Source of the DNA: Armatimonadota bacterium
GTDB taxonomy: Bacteria > Sysuimicrobiota > Sysuimicrobiia > Sysuimicrobiales > Humicultoraceae
Assembly: GCA_031081585.1 (NCBI GenBank)
Contig: JAVHLY010000004.1
Location: 1 to 64,000, forward strand
Direction: 5' to 3'
Length of the DNA: 64,000 nt
Position 1 is the first letter of the stretch; each line of letters opens with the position of its first letter. Position numbers and translations under genes: made by a program. Shown piece by piece: positions 16,349-26,198 of the stretch. Below the pieces are notes generated by a model. The model ran no database searches, was not told the origin of the DNA, and saw only the letters and a program-made list of their open reading frames with translations.

Positions 16349-17182
16349 GTGCGCGTGAGCCTGGTCGTCTCCCTGGAGGCCACCGCGTTCGATGCGGTGG
16401 CGATGCGCCAGGGGCTGGGGGCCCTGGAGGCGGTGGCGGCGCTGGGCTACGACGGGGCGGAGCTGGCCGTGCGCGACCCGCAGGCGGTCGACGGCGGGTG
16501 GCTGCGCGACCGCTGCGCGCAGTTGGGGCTGGCCGTCCCCGCACTCGGCACCGGGCAGGCCTACCTGCGCGACGGCCTGGCGCTGGCCCACCCGGAGGCA
16601 GGCATCCGCCGGGCGGCCATCGAACGCATGCGGCACCACGTCGCCCTGGCCCGGCAGCTGAGCGCGCTCCCGGGGACGCCGGCCGCGGGCGTCCAGGTGA
16701 TCGTCGGGCTGATCCGAGGCCCGGCGGGCCAGGACCGGCCAGGGGCCGAGCGGCGCCTCACCGAGGCGCTCCGGCCCTGCCTGGACGCGGCGGCCGAGGC
16801 CGGGGTGGGGCTGGTGATCGAGGCGATCAACCGCTACGAGAGCGACTGGCTGCACACCCTGGAGGAGGTGGCGGCGCTGGTGGAGCGCGTCGGCCACCCG
16901 CGGCTGGGCGTGCTGGCCGACACCTTCCACATGAACATCGAGGAGCGGTCGATGGACGAGGCCCTGCGCGCCGCCGCGCCCCATCTGCGCCACGTGCACG
17001 TGGCCGACAGCAACCGCCGCGCGCCGGGGCAGGGGCACCTCGACTTCGCGCGGCTGGTGGGCGTCCTGCGCGAGGCCGGCTACGACGGGTTCCTCTCGGC
17101 GGAGATCCTGCCGTGGCCCGACCCGGATGAAGCCGGGCGGCTGGCCATCACCCACCTGCGCGCGGTGCTGGGGCGGCCCTGA
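16349..17182 (+). CDS. iolO: 5-keto-L-gluconate epimerase-like TIM-barrel protein
   Basis: 277-aa TIM-barrel epimerase strikingly like Thermotoga maritima TM0416 (IolO) as I remember it. Shared blocks are AVRDP, GTGQAYLRDGLALAHPE, IGLIRG-type strand, EAINRYESD, GVLADTFHMNIEE and HVHVADSNRRAPGQGHLDF. IolO converts 5-keto-L-gluconate to D-tagaturonate, which then enters uronate catabolism. Metal ligands Glu, Asp, His and Glu are all in place. An insertion of about 8 residues (around LPGTPAAG) distinguishes it. GTG 16349 lies 14 bases after the IolN-like stop. Later steps (tagaturonate reductase and onward) are not in this window. Confidence 0.82.
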   Translation: MRVSLVVSLEATAFDAVAMRQGLGALEAVAALGYDGAELAVRDPQAVDGGWLRDRCAQLGLAVPALGTGQAYLRDGLALAHPEAGIRRAAIERMRHHVALARQLSALPGTPAAGVQVIVGLIRGPAGQDRPGAERRLTEALRPCLDAAAEAGVGLVIEAINRYESDWLHTLEEVAALVERVGHPRLGVLADTFHMNIEERSMDEALRAAAPHLRHVHVADSNRRAPGQGHLDFARLVGVLREAGYDGFLSAEILPWPDPDEAGRLAITHLRAVLGRP

Positions 17183-17236
17183 GGCGCGGGGCGCGGGCGG
17201 CGACGCACGACATCGTCAGGGAGGGAGAGGATGCCC

Positions 17237-18265
17237 ATGGGAATGCGGAGCGCTCTGCTGGTCCTGCTGGCCGTGCTGGTGCTGGCTCCGCTCGGAGCGG
17301 TGCGCGCCGCGCCGGGCGGACAGGTGAACGTGCTGTGCAGCCCCAACCCGGCCTGGTGCGACGCCATCAAGGTGGAGTTCCCCAAGGCCACGGGGATCGC
17401 GCTCAACTACGTCCGCCTGAGCTCCGGCGAGGCGCTGGCCCGCCTGCGCGCCGAGGGGGAGAACCCCTCCTTCGACGTCTGGTTCGGCGGGACGGGCGAC
17501 CCGCACATCGTGGCCAACGAGACGGGGTTGACGGAGTTCTACCGCCCCAAGGCCTGGGCCGATCTGCGGCCCGAGCTGCGCGAGGCCGTGGCGAACAAGT
17601 ACATCCCCCTCTACGCCGGCATCCTGGGGTGGGCGATCAACGGCGGCCTGCTGCGTGAGAAGGGCATCCCGGTGCCGCGCACCTGGCAGGACCTCGGGCA
17701 CCCGCGCCTGCGCGGGCTCGTGGCCATGCCCAACCCCAACACCAGCGGCACCGGCTACACCATGCTGGCCACCGTCGTCCAGATCTACGGTGAGCGCGAG
17801 GCCTTCGAGCTGCTCAAGCGCATCCACCGCAACGTCGCCCAGTACACCCGCGGCGGAGCCGACCCCGGCGTGCTCACCGGGCGCGGTGAGGTGGCCGTGG
17901 GGGTCACCTTCATCCACGACGCCGTGGACAACGTCCTCAAGGGCTTCCCCATCACCTACGGGGCGCCGTCGGACGGCACCGGGTACGAGATCGGCGGTCT
18001 CAGCCTGGTGCGACGGACGCGTAACCGCGAGGCGGCCATCACCTTCATCGACTGGGCCCTGACGCCGGAGGCGCAGATGATCGCGGCCACCCAAGGACAG
18101 TCCTACCAGATCCCGTCCAACAGCAAGACGCCCGTCCCCCGGGTGGCGCCGCGCTTCCAGGACTTCAAGGTGATCAAGTACGACTTCCTCAAGTACGGGT
18201 CCGCCGCCGTCCGGGACGCCCTCGTGCGCCGGTGGACGACGGAGGTCTTCCCGCTGCCGAAGTAG
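17237..18265 (+). CDS. afuA: AfuA-like sugar-phosphate ABC binding protein
   Basis: Secreted 342-aa receptor with a signal peptide ending VRAAPG. It matches my memory of AfuA, the hexose-phosphate-binding member of the FbpA family. Shared features are the paired cysteines in VNVLCSPNPAWCD, FDVWFGGTGDPHI, YAGILGWAINGGLL, NPNTSGTGYTM, NVAQYTRGGADPG, GTGYEIGGLSLV and the ending YDFLKYGSAAVRD. An iron-binding tyrosine set is not apparent. ATG 17237 has good spacing from GGGAGAGG (17223-17230); ATG 17231 and 17243 are alternatives. It begins a three-gene importer directly after the inositol-type enzymes IolN/IolO. Confidence 0.82.
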   Translation: MGMRSALLVLLAVLVLAPLGAVRAAPGGQVNVLCSPNPAWCDAIKVEFPKATGIALNYVRLSSGEALARLRAEGENPSFDVWFGGTGDPHIVANETGLTEFYRPKAWADLRPELREAVANKYIPLYAGILGWAINGGLLREKGIPVPRTWQDLGHPRLRGLVAMPNPNTSGTGYTMLATVVQIYGEREAFELLKRIHRNVAQYTRGGADPGVLTGRGEVAVGVTFIHDAVDNVLKGFPITYGAPSDGTGYEIGGLSLVRRTRNREAAITFIDWALTPEAQMIAATQGQSYQIPSNSKTPVPRVAPRFQDFKVIKYDFLKYGSAAVRDALVRRWTTEVFPLPK

Positions 18266-18268
18266 CGC

Positions 18269-20505
18269 TTGGCCAGGCCCCTCCTCCCCTCGGGCGCGCC
18301 GCCGCTCGCCCTGCGGACCGTCCCCGTGCAGTGGACGGCCATGGGGTGGGGGGCGGCCGCGCTCGTCGTGGGGTTGCTCCTCCCCTGGACCCGGGAGGAG
18401 CGGGCGGTGTGGGCGTATGCCGCCGACGCCACGGGTGCGGCGCTGCTCCGCACCACGCCCGGGGTGGGGCTGGCCCTGCTGGCCGCGGCGCTGGCGGTGC
18501 TGGTCGGCGTGGCGCCGCTGCCGCCGGTGCGCCGGGGGCAGTGGCTGTGGCCGCTCGGGCTGGCCGGAGCGGTCACCATCCTGGTCACCGCGCTGGTGCT
18601 GGGGCGGCCCGTGGGCCTGGGCGCCATCCTCCTCTTCCTCGCCCACCTCACGCTGGCGGGGACGGGGCTCGCGCTCAGCGGCGCGCTGCGCACCGACCCC
18701 TTCACGGCCGCCGCGGTGCTGTGGGCGGCCGTCTTCGTGCTGCTCTTCATCCTCCTGCCGCTGGCGGAGGTGCTGGCGGCGGCGGTCGTGGTCTCGGGCC
18801 GGTTCACCCTGGACGCGGTGCGGGAGACGATCCGCTCACCGGCCTTCTTCCTCCTCGACCGGCCGGCCACGCCGCTGGACGAGGGGCGGGCGGTGCTGGC
18901 CGTGGGCGCGGGTGGAGCGGCGGTGGGGGCCGCCTGGAGCCTCCTGGCCCGCCACCCCCTGCGGGCGGTGGTCGTCCGGACCCTCGCCGCGGGCCTTGGC
19001 GCCGGCGGGCTGGCGGCACTGGTGCTCGGCTTCGGTGCCGTGCGCAACAGCGTGCTGCTGGCGCTGGCCGTGGGCGGGCTCTCCACGGGAGTCGGATTCC
19101 TCTTCGCCCTGCTGGGGGAGCGGTCGCGCCTCCCCACGCGGCGCCTGCTCGGGCCCCTCTCCATCCTGCCCATCATCACCCCGCCCTTCGTCCTGGGGCT
19201 GGCGATGATCTTCATGTTCGGCCGGCGCGGGTTCATCACGCACCAGCTCCTGGGACAGTCGACCACCCTCTTCTTCGGGCCGCTCGGGGTGGGCGCGGCG
19301 CAGGTGCTGGCCTTCACCCCCATCGCCTACCTGGTGCTGGTGGGTGTGGTGCGTGCCCTCGACGTGGCCATGGAGGAGGCGGCCGAGACGCTGGGCGCGT
19401 CACGCTGGCAGGTGCTGCGGACCGTCATCTGGCCGCTGGCGCGGCCGGGGCTGGCCAACGCCTTCCTGCTGGTGGCCATCGAGAGCCTGGCCGACTTCGG
19501 CAACCCCTTCGTCGTCGGCGGCGGCGCGCCGTTTCTGGCCACGCAGGTCTTCGACGCCATCAGTGGCCGCTTCAACCCGCACGAGGCCGCGGTCTACGGG
19601 GTGACGCTGCTGGGGATGACCCTCACCGTCTTCCTGGTGCAGCGGCTGTGGCTGGGGCGGCGGGGCTACGTCACCGTCACCGGCCGCCCCGGCGCGGGGC
19701 TGGCCCGCCCCCTCCCGCGCTGGCTCGACCTGGGTGGCACCGCCCTCTTCCTGGGGTGGGTGGCCCTCACCGTGCTGCTCTACGGCTCCGTCTTCGTGGG
19801 GGCGGTGACGCGGCTGTGGGGGTTCGACGACACCGTCACCCTCGCCCACCTCCAGGGGCTCACCCCGCAGGGGTGGGCGGTGCTGTGGAATTCCGTGCGC
19901 CTCTCCGCGCTGGCGGCGGTGCCCTCGACGTTGCTCGGTTTCCTCATCGCCTACCTGGTGACGCGCGTGGCCTTCCCGGGCCGGTCGGCGCTGGAGTTCA
20001 GCGCCATGCTCTCCTTCGCCGTCCCCGGCACGGTGATGGGGATCGGCTACATCCTGGCCTTCAACCAGGGGGTGCTGCTCCTCACCGGCACGGAGGTCAT
20101 CCTCGTCCTGGCGTTCGTCTTCCGCAATATGCCGGTGGGGATCCGCGCCGGGGTCGCCGCCCTGCACCAGCTCGACCGCGCCATCGAGGAGGCCTCCACG
20201 CTGCTGGGCGCGGGGACCGCCTCCACGCTGCGGCGCATCGTCATGCCGCTCGTGCGGCCGGCGCTGCTCTCGGGGCTGGTCTTCGCCTTCGTGCGCGCCG
20301 TCACGGCGGTGAGCCAGGTGATCTTCCTCATCTCGCCGCAGCACAACCTGGCCACGACGCAGATCCTCTCCTACGTCCAGTACGGGACGCTGGGGCGCGG
20401 GGCGGCGCTGGCCTCGGTGGTGATCGTGCTGCTGGCCGCGGTGGTGCTGGCCCTCTACCTGGTGACGAACCGCCTCGACCCGCGCCTGGTCCGGGAGGTG
20501 GGCGC

Positions 20506-20509
<4 letters not shown>
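18269..20509 (+). CDS. afuB: AfuB-like ABC permease with extra N-terminal membrane domain
   Basis: Membrane protein of 746 aa, about 200 longer than ordinary FbpB permeases. The first 250 or so residues hold roughly six extra hydrophobic spans (for example AALVVGLLLPW, LALLAAALAVLVGVAPL, LLLFLAHLTLAGTGLAL). Two BPD_transp_1 units follow, with EAA loops at EEAAETLGASRWQVLRT and EEASTLLGAGTASTLRR. AfuB is also remembered as an enlarged permease. The start is uncertain: TTG 18269 lies 3 bases after the previous stop and lacks a Shine-Dalgarno; GTG 18326 or ATG 18341 are alternatives. The end overlaps the ATPase gene (GTGA). Confidence 0.82.
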
Positions 20510-21609
<1,100 letters not shown>

Positions 21610-21615
21610 CCGATC

Positions 21616-23079
21616 ATGGCCCCATCGCCCACGATCCTGACCCTCGACCTGGGGACGACCGCGCTCAAGGCCGCCCTCTTCGACCTCGATGGCGACGTGC
21701 TGGCGGCGGCGCAGTCCACCTTTCCCACGCGCCGGCCCCGCCCTGGGTGGGCGGAGCAGGACGCGCAGGCGTGGTGGCAGGCGACGGTGACCGCCACCCG
21801 CCAGGTGGTGCGAGACGCCGAAGCCTCTATCCGTGCCCTGGCAGGGGTCGGGCTCACCTCCCAGCGCGAGGGCGTGGTGCCGGTCGACGACCGGGGCGAG
21901 CCGGTGGCAGCGTGCATCACCTGGATGGACCGGCGCGCCCAGCCCGAGGCGGAAGCGCTCGGGCGCGAGTTCCCCGACCTCCACCGGCGCACCGGGATGC
22001 GGCCGGAGGCCACCTTCACCGCCGCCAAGGTGCGCTGGCTGGCCCGCCACAAGCCCGAGACGCTCCGCCGCGCCCGCTGGCTCCTCCAGCCGCGGGACTT
22101 CCTCTATTACCGGCTGACCGGCGTGGTCCTGACCGACCCCTCGCTGGCCTCGCGCACGATGCTCTTCGACCTGCGTACCCGCGCCTGGGCCCCCGACCTG
22201 GTGGCCGCGGCGGGAGCCTCACCAGACCAGCTCCCTCCCGTGCTGCCCTCCCTGTGGGCACCCGGGCGGCTGACCGCCGAGGCGGCGCGCGCGCTGGGCC
22301 TGACCGAGAGGACACCGGTCCTCGTCGGCGGCGGAGACCGGGCCTGCGAGGCGCTGGGTACCGGGGCCCGCCCGGGCCGGGCGATGGAGTCCACCGGCAC
22401 CACCACCAACCTCTCCCTGCCTGCCGAGGGCCTGCCTGAGGTCCCCGACGGAATCCTCGTCTCCCTGCACGTCGTGCCGGGGCAGGTTCTGCTGGAGCAG
22501 GGGCTCAGCGCCTCCGGGGCGGTCCTGGCGTGGGTGCGGGCGCTCACGGGGCTGACCGACGCGGACCTGGACGAGGTGGTAGCGCACAGTCCTGCCGGCG
22601 CCCGCGGGTTGCGACTGCTCCCCCACTTCCACGGGGCGCGGGCCCCCTGGTGGGATCCTGCGGCGCGCGCGGTGTGGTCGGGCTTCACGCTGGCGCACGA
22701 CCGCCCCGACCTGGTGCGCAGCGTGCTGGAGGCGGTGGCCTGCGAGGTGCGCGGCTGCCTCGAGGTGCTGCGCGCGAGCGGCCAGCGGGTGGAGGAGGTC
22801 GTGCTGGCGGGGGGTGGCGCCCGCAGCCGGGTCTGGGCGGCGATCAAGGCGCACACCTGGCGCCTCCCGGTGCTCCTGCCCCGGGTGACGGAGGCGGCCT
22901 CGCTGGGGGCCATGGTCCTGGCCGCGGCGGGGTTGGGGCTGCGCCCGCTGGAGGAAGCTACCACCCTCAACCCGCCGGTGGGGCGGATCGACCCGGATCC
23001 GGCGCTGGCGGCGCAGTACGACCGCGTCTACGCCGAGCACCGTGCCCTCTACCAGCGGATGCGTGACGTGCGGGCGTGA
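21616..23079 (+). CDS. FGGY-family carbohydrate kinase (xylulokinase-like)
   Basis: Cytoplasmic sugar kinase of 487 aa, normal length for the family. The ATP-binding/actin-fold start is LTLDLGTTALKAALFD, substrate-side motifs include LTSQREGVVPVDD and ITWMDRRAQPE, the catalytic Asp is in VGGGDRACEALG, and the C-terminal phosphate motif is VVLAGGGARSRVW. Members phosphorylate ketopentoses, glycerol, erythritol or related polyols. The substrate here is unknown; a keto-sugar from the inositol/uronate branch or another imported sugar is inferred. It starts 6 bases after the AfuC-like stop and overlaps the next gene. Confidence 0.83.
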   Translation: MAPSPTILTLDLGTTALKAALFDLDGDVLAAAQSTFPTRRPRPGWAEQDAQAWWQATVTATRQVVRDAEASIRALAGVGLTSQREGVVPVDDRGEPVAACITWMDRRAQPEAEALGREFPDLHRRTGMRPEATFTAAKVRWLARHKPETLRRARWLLQPRDFLYYRLTGVVLTDPSLASRTMLFDLRTRAWAPDLVAAAGASPDQLPPVLPSLWAPGRLTAEAARALGLTERTPVLVGGGDRACEALGTGARPGRAMESTGTTTNLSLPAEGLPEVPDGILVSLHVVPGQVLLEQGLSASGAVLAWVRALTGLTDADLDEVVAHSPAGARGLRLLPHFHGARAPWWDPAARAVWSGFTLAHDRPDLVRSVLEAVACEVRGCLEVLRASGQRVEEVVLAGGGARSRVWAAIKAHTWRLPVLLPRVTEAASLGAMVLAAAGLGLRPLEEATTLNPPVGRIDPDPALAAQYDRVYAEHRALYQRMRDVRA

Positions 23080-24065
23080 CACCTGACCCCATGGCCCAGC
23101 ACGCCCTGAGCCTCCCACCCGACGTCGTCGCCCGCCTGGTGGACCTGCGCGTCCACCAACCCCAGCGGGTCCTGGACGCCGCCCGCACCCGCCAGCGTCG
23201 GAGCCGCCTGGCCGGGCCGAACGGCCGGCTGGTCCTGCTGGCGGCCGACCACCCCGCCCGCATGGTCACCGCCGCCGGCGGCGACCCCCTGGCCCTGGCC
23301 GACCGGTGGGGCCTGCTCGCCCGCATCGCCGCCGTGCTGGAAGAGCCGGGGGTGGACGGCGTGATGGGCACCGCGGACCTCCTCGATGACCTCCTGTTGC
23401 TCGACGAGGTGCGCATGGAGCGGGGGGAAGCGCCGCTGCTGCGGGAGCGCGTGCTCGTGGGCTCGATGAACCGCGGTGGCCTGGCCGGCAGCCGCTTCGA
23501 GCTGGACGACCGCTTCACCGGGTACACGGCCCGGGGCATCGCGGCGATGGGGCTGGACGGGGGCAAACTGCTCGTGCGCGTCGACCCCGACGACCCCGGC
23601 ACCGTGGCCACGCTCGAGGCCGCCGCCCGGGCCGTGGACGCCCTGGCCGACCTGGGCCTGGCCGCCTTCGTCGAAGTTCTCCCGGTGCGGAAGGTGGAGG
23701 GACGGCTCGCGGTGACGGTCGAGGCGGAAGCCCTTGCCGCAGTGGTCGGGGTGGCGACCGGGCTGGGGAGCTCCTCGCGCCATGTCTGGCTGAAGCTGCC
23801 CGCCTGCCCAGGCTACGACCGGGTGGCCCGGGCCACCACCTGCCCCATCCTGTTGCTGGGAGGGGATGTGGCGCCGGCGGAAGCGGTCCTGCGGGAGACG
23901 GCCGAGGCCCTGGCCGCCGGGCCAACGGTGCGCGGGGTGCTGATGGGCCGCAACGTGCTGTTTCCCTCGGCGGGCACCCCGCGAACGATGGCCCGGGCCG
24001 TCGCCGCCCTGGTCCACGAGGGGGTCGGCTTCACCGAAGCCCGGCGACTCCTGGAGGTGGGATGA
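23076..24065 (+). CDS. Cgl0159-family DeoC/FbaB-type class I aldolase
   Basis: TIM-barrel protein of 329 aa resembling the Cgl0159/DeoC-LacD group. Opening segments are QRRSRLAGPNGRLVLLAADH and EEPGVDGVMGTADLLDDL. A likely Schiff-base Lys lies in HVWLKLPACPGYDR, and ILLLGGD and VLMGRNVLF form the phosphate end of the barrel. As I recall, Cgl0159 homologs sit in actinobacterial myo-inositol clusters next to iolC, which fits this locus. It probably cleaves a phosphorylated keto-acid or deoxysugar, perhaps the product of the adjacent kinase. GTG 23076 overlaps the kinase stop; ATG 23091 is an alternative. Confidence 0.7.
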   Translation: MTPDPMAQHALSLPPDVVARLVDLRVHQPQRVLDAARTRQRRSRLAGPNGRLVLLAADHPARMVTAAGGDPLALADRWGLLARIAAVLEEPGVDGVMGTADLLDDLLLLDEVRMERGEAPLLRERVLVGSMNRGGLAGSRFELDDRFTGYTARGIAAMGLDGGKLLVRVDPDDPGTVATLEAAARAVDALADLGLAAFVEVLPVRKVEGRLAVTVEAEALAAVVGVATGLGSSSRHVWLKLPACPGYDRVARATTCPILLLGGDVAPAEAVLRETAEALAAGPTVRGVLMGRNVLFPSAGTPRTMARAVAALVHEGVGFTEARRLLEVG

Positions 24066-24868
24066 TGCCCCGCTTCTCCGCGAGCCTGAGCTTCCTCTTC
24101 ACCGAGGTGCCGTTCATGGAGCGGTTCCAGGCGGCCTACACGGCCGGCTTTGCGGCGGTGGAGTACATGTTCCCCTACGAGCACAACCTGGAGGCCATCG
24201 CCGCCGAGCTGTCGCGGCTCCAGCTCCGGCAGGTCCTCTTCAACCTGCCGGCGGGCGACTGGAGCCGTGGGGAGCGCGGGATTGCCGCCCTCCCCGACCG
24301 CCGGGAGGAGTTCCGCCGGGGCGTGGTCCAGGCCCTGGAGGCGGCGCGGCGCCTGGACTGCCCTCGCCTGAACTGCCTCGTGGGGTTGCGGGACGAGCGT
24401 TACACTCTGGCGCAGCAATGGGCGACTCTGGTGGAGAACCTGCGGTGGGCGGCGGAGGAGCTGGGCCGGGAGGGACGCACCCTTCTGGTGGAGGCGGTCA
24501 ACACGTACGACGTCCCCGGGTTCCTCCTGTCGCGCACGGGAGAGGTCCTGCGCCTCCTGGACGATGTGGGCGCTCCCAACACCGCCCTCCAGGTGGACAT
24601 CTACCACCTCCAGCGCATGGAGGGGAACATCGTGCCCACCCTGCGGGCGCTGCTGCCACGCATCGGGCACATCCAGATCGCCGACCCCCCGGAGCGCCAC
24701 CAGCCCGGGACGGGGGAGCTGCGCTTCGAGTACATCCTGAGGCAGCTCGACGCCATGGGGTATGAGGGCTACGTGGGGCTCGAATATGCTCCCCTGGGGA
24801 CGACGGCGGACTCGCTGGGGTGGATCGAGGCCATGGGGTACAGCCTGACCCAGCCGGCGGGGCGCTGA
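24062..24868 (+). CDS. hyi: hydroxypyruvate isomerase
   Basis: 268-aa TIM-barrel isomerase interconverting hydroxypyruvate and tartronate semialdehyde. The match to remembered E. coli Hyi is close throughout: RFSASLSFLFTEVPF, GFAAVEYMFPYEHNLE, NLPAGDWSRGERGIAALP, LNCLVGL, TLVENLRWAAE, VDIYHLQRMEGN, IGHIQIADPPERHQPGTGE and GLEYAPLGTT. ATG 24062 overlaps the aldolase stop. With the following reductase it forms the classical hyi-glxR pair that converts C3 keto-acids to glycerate. Confidence 0.88.
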   Translation: MMPRFSASLSFLFTEVPFMERFQAAYTAGFAAVEYMFPYEHNLEAIAAELSRLQLRQVLFNLPAGDWSRGERGIAALPDRREEFRRGVVQALEAARRLDCPRLNCLVGLRDERYTLAQQWATLVENLRWAAEELGREGRTLLVEAVNTYDVPGFLLSRTGEVLRLLDDVGAPNTALQVDIYHLQRMEGNIVPTLRALLPRIGHIQIADPPERHQPGTGELRFEYILRQLDAMGYEGYVGLEYAPLGTTADSLGWIEAMGYSLTQPAGR

Positions 24869-24995
24869 GGCCGCGGCCGCGAACCTCTCGACCGCGAACC
24901 CTGTAGTCCGGGCTCGCTGTGCTCCGGAGTCAGCGGCCGGGCCATCCCGGCGCTTCCCGGGCTAAGGCACTTCCCGGGCCAAGGAGGAGGCACAA

Positions 24996-25901
24996 ATGCC
25001 ACAGACCGTCGGGTTCATCGGGTTGGGGATCATGGGGAGGCCCATGGCCCGCAACCTCCTCCGGGCGGGCTTCCGGCTCGTGGTGCACAACCGCAGCCGG
25101 GGACCGGTCGAGGAGCTGGTGACCCAGGGAGCGCTGGACGGCCGGTCGGCCTGCGGGGTGGCCGAGGCGGCCGAGGTCGTGATCACCATGCTGCCGGACA
25201 CCCCTGACGTCCGGGCCGTGGTCCTGGGGCCCGACGGGGTGCTGGAGGGGTTGCGCCGCGGGGCCATCTACGTCGATATGAGTACCATCTCGCCTGTGGC
25301 CACCCGGGAGCTGGCCGAAGCGGTGCGGGCCCAGGGGGCTGTCATGCTGGACGCCCCCGTGAGCGGCGGTGAGAAGGGGGCGATCGAGGGGACGCTTTCC
25401 ATTATGGTCGGAGGTCCCGAGGAGGCCTTCAGGGAGGTCCTGCCGGTCTTCCAGGCCATGGGCAAGAATATTGTGCGCATCGGGGAGGTGGGGGCCGGCC
25501 AGGTGGCCAAGGCCTGCAACCAGATCGTCGTGGCCGTGACCATCCAGGCGGTCAGCGAGGCGCTGACCCTGGCCCGCAAGGCGGGGGTGGACCCGGGCAG
25601 GGTGCGCGAGGCGCTGCTGGGGGGCTTCGCCCAGAGCCGCATCCTCGACCTGCACGGGCAGCGCATCCTGGAGCGCAACTTCCAGCCCGGCTTCCGAGCC
25701 CGGCTCCACCACAAGGACCTGGGGATCGCCCTGGAGACGGGGAAGGCCACAGGGACGCCGCTGTGGGCCACCGCGCTCGTCCACGAGATCTTCGGCGCGC
25801 TCCGGACCCGCGGCATGGGCGATTTGGACCACTCTGCCGTCGCCCGGCTCGTGGAAGAGCTGGCGGGGCTGGGGGACGCGGGGCCGCAGGGCGTCCACTG
25901 A
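24996..25901 (+). CDS. glxR: tartronate semialdehyde (2-hydroxy-3-oxopropionate) reductase
   Basis: NAD(P)-dependent beta-hydroxyacid dehydrogenase of 301 aa. The Rossmann motif is VGFIGLGIMGRPMARNL, the substrate motif MLDAPVSGGEKGA, and the catalytic Lys lies in GAGQVAKACNQI. It reduces tartronate semialdehyde to D-glycerate, using the product of the Hyi next to it. A very strong AAGGAGGAGG ribosome-binding site (24980-24989) precedes the ATG. The 127-base gap before it has direct repeats (CGCGAACC, CTTCCCGGGC) but no gene. A 3-hydroxyisobutyrate dehydrogenase role is possible for the family, though context argues against it. Confidence 0.85.
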   Translation: MPQTVGFIGLGIMGRPMARNLLRAGFRLVVHNRSRGPVEELVTQGALDGRSACGVAEAAEVVITMLPDTPDVRAVVLGPDGVLEGLRRGAIYVDMSTISPVATRELAEAVRAQGAVMLDAPVSGGEKGAIEGTLSIMVGGPEEAFREVLPVFQAMGKNIVRIGEVGAGQVAKACNQIVVAVTIQAVSEALTLARKAGVDPGRVREALLGGFAQSRILDLHGQRILERNFQPGFRARLHHKDLGIALETGKATGTPLWATALVHEIFGALRTRGMGDLDHSAVARLVEELAGLGDAGPQGVH

Positions 25902-25919
25902 ACAGGGCCTCTGACGTCG

Positions 25920-25945
25920 TTGTGGCCCGGTGTTGTGGCCCGGTG
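25920..25945 (+). repeat. perfect 13-bp tandem duplication
   Basis: TTGTGGCCCGGTG occurs twice head to tail just after the reductase gene, at the end of the catabolic block. The surrounding 218-base gap (25902-26119) otherwise holds a small inverted repeat AACTTT-GAGT-AAAGTT (26000-26015), the tRNA promoter and its leader. No gene is supported; a short open frame through here has no ribosome-binding site. Confidence 0.7.
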
Positions 25946-26035
25946 AAGAGGCTTCCAGGAGGATCGAAGGGCCGTCGGCGCAACGGACGGTCTGTGGGCA
26001 ACTTTGAGTAAAGTTCGGGGTGGCGCAATGCCGGT

Positions 26036-26065
26036 TTGACCCCCGCTCGATGGCGCCCCTATAAT
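26036..26065 (+). promoter_or_regulatory. sigma-70-type promoter of the tRNA-Asp gene
   Basis: TTGACC (26036-26041) and a perfect TATAAT (26060-26065) are separated by 18 bases. Transcription would start near 26072, giving a 5' leader of about 48 bases before the mature tRNA. It is the best vegetative promoter in the window and stands out in a local AT-richer patch. Confidence 0.85.
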
Positions 26066-26119
26066 GCCCTCGGCGGGAGTGGCTCCGAGGGCGTCAGCCG
26101 AGCCTGAGCCCTGCTGCTC

Positions 26120-26198
26120 GGGGGCGTGGTGTAGCCTGGACGAACACACCTCCCTGTCACGGAGGAGATCGCGGGTTCAAATCCCGTCGCTCCCGCCA
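26120..26198 (+). tRNA. trnD: tRNA-Asp (anticodon GTC)
   Basis: A full cloverleaf is readable. The acceptor GGGGGCG pairs with CGCTCCC (one G-T). The D arm is GTGT/ACAC with an 11-base loop. The anticodon arm CCTCC/GGAGG holds the loop CTGTCAC with anticodon GTC. The T arm GCGGG/CCCGT holds TTCAAAT. The discriminator is G and the CCA end is encoded. It is transcribed from the promoter at 26036. No other tRNA and no clear terminator follow. Confidence 0.95.

Noticed and set aside
25763-26011. 82-codon frame running from the reductase gene towards the tRNA
   Set aside because: Starts inside a confident gene in another frame, is Arg/Gly-rich, and has no ribosome-binding site.
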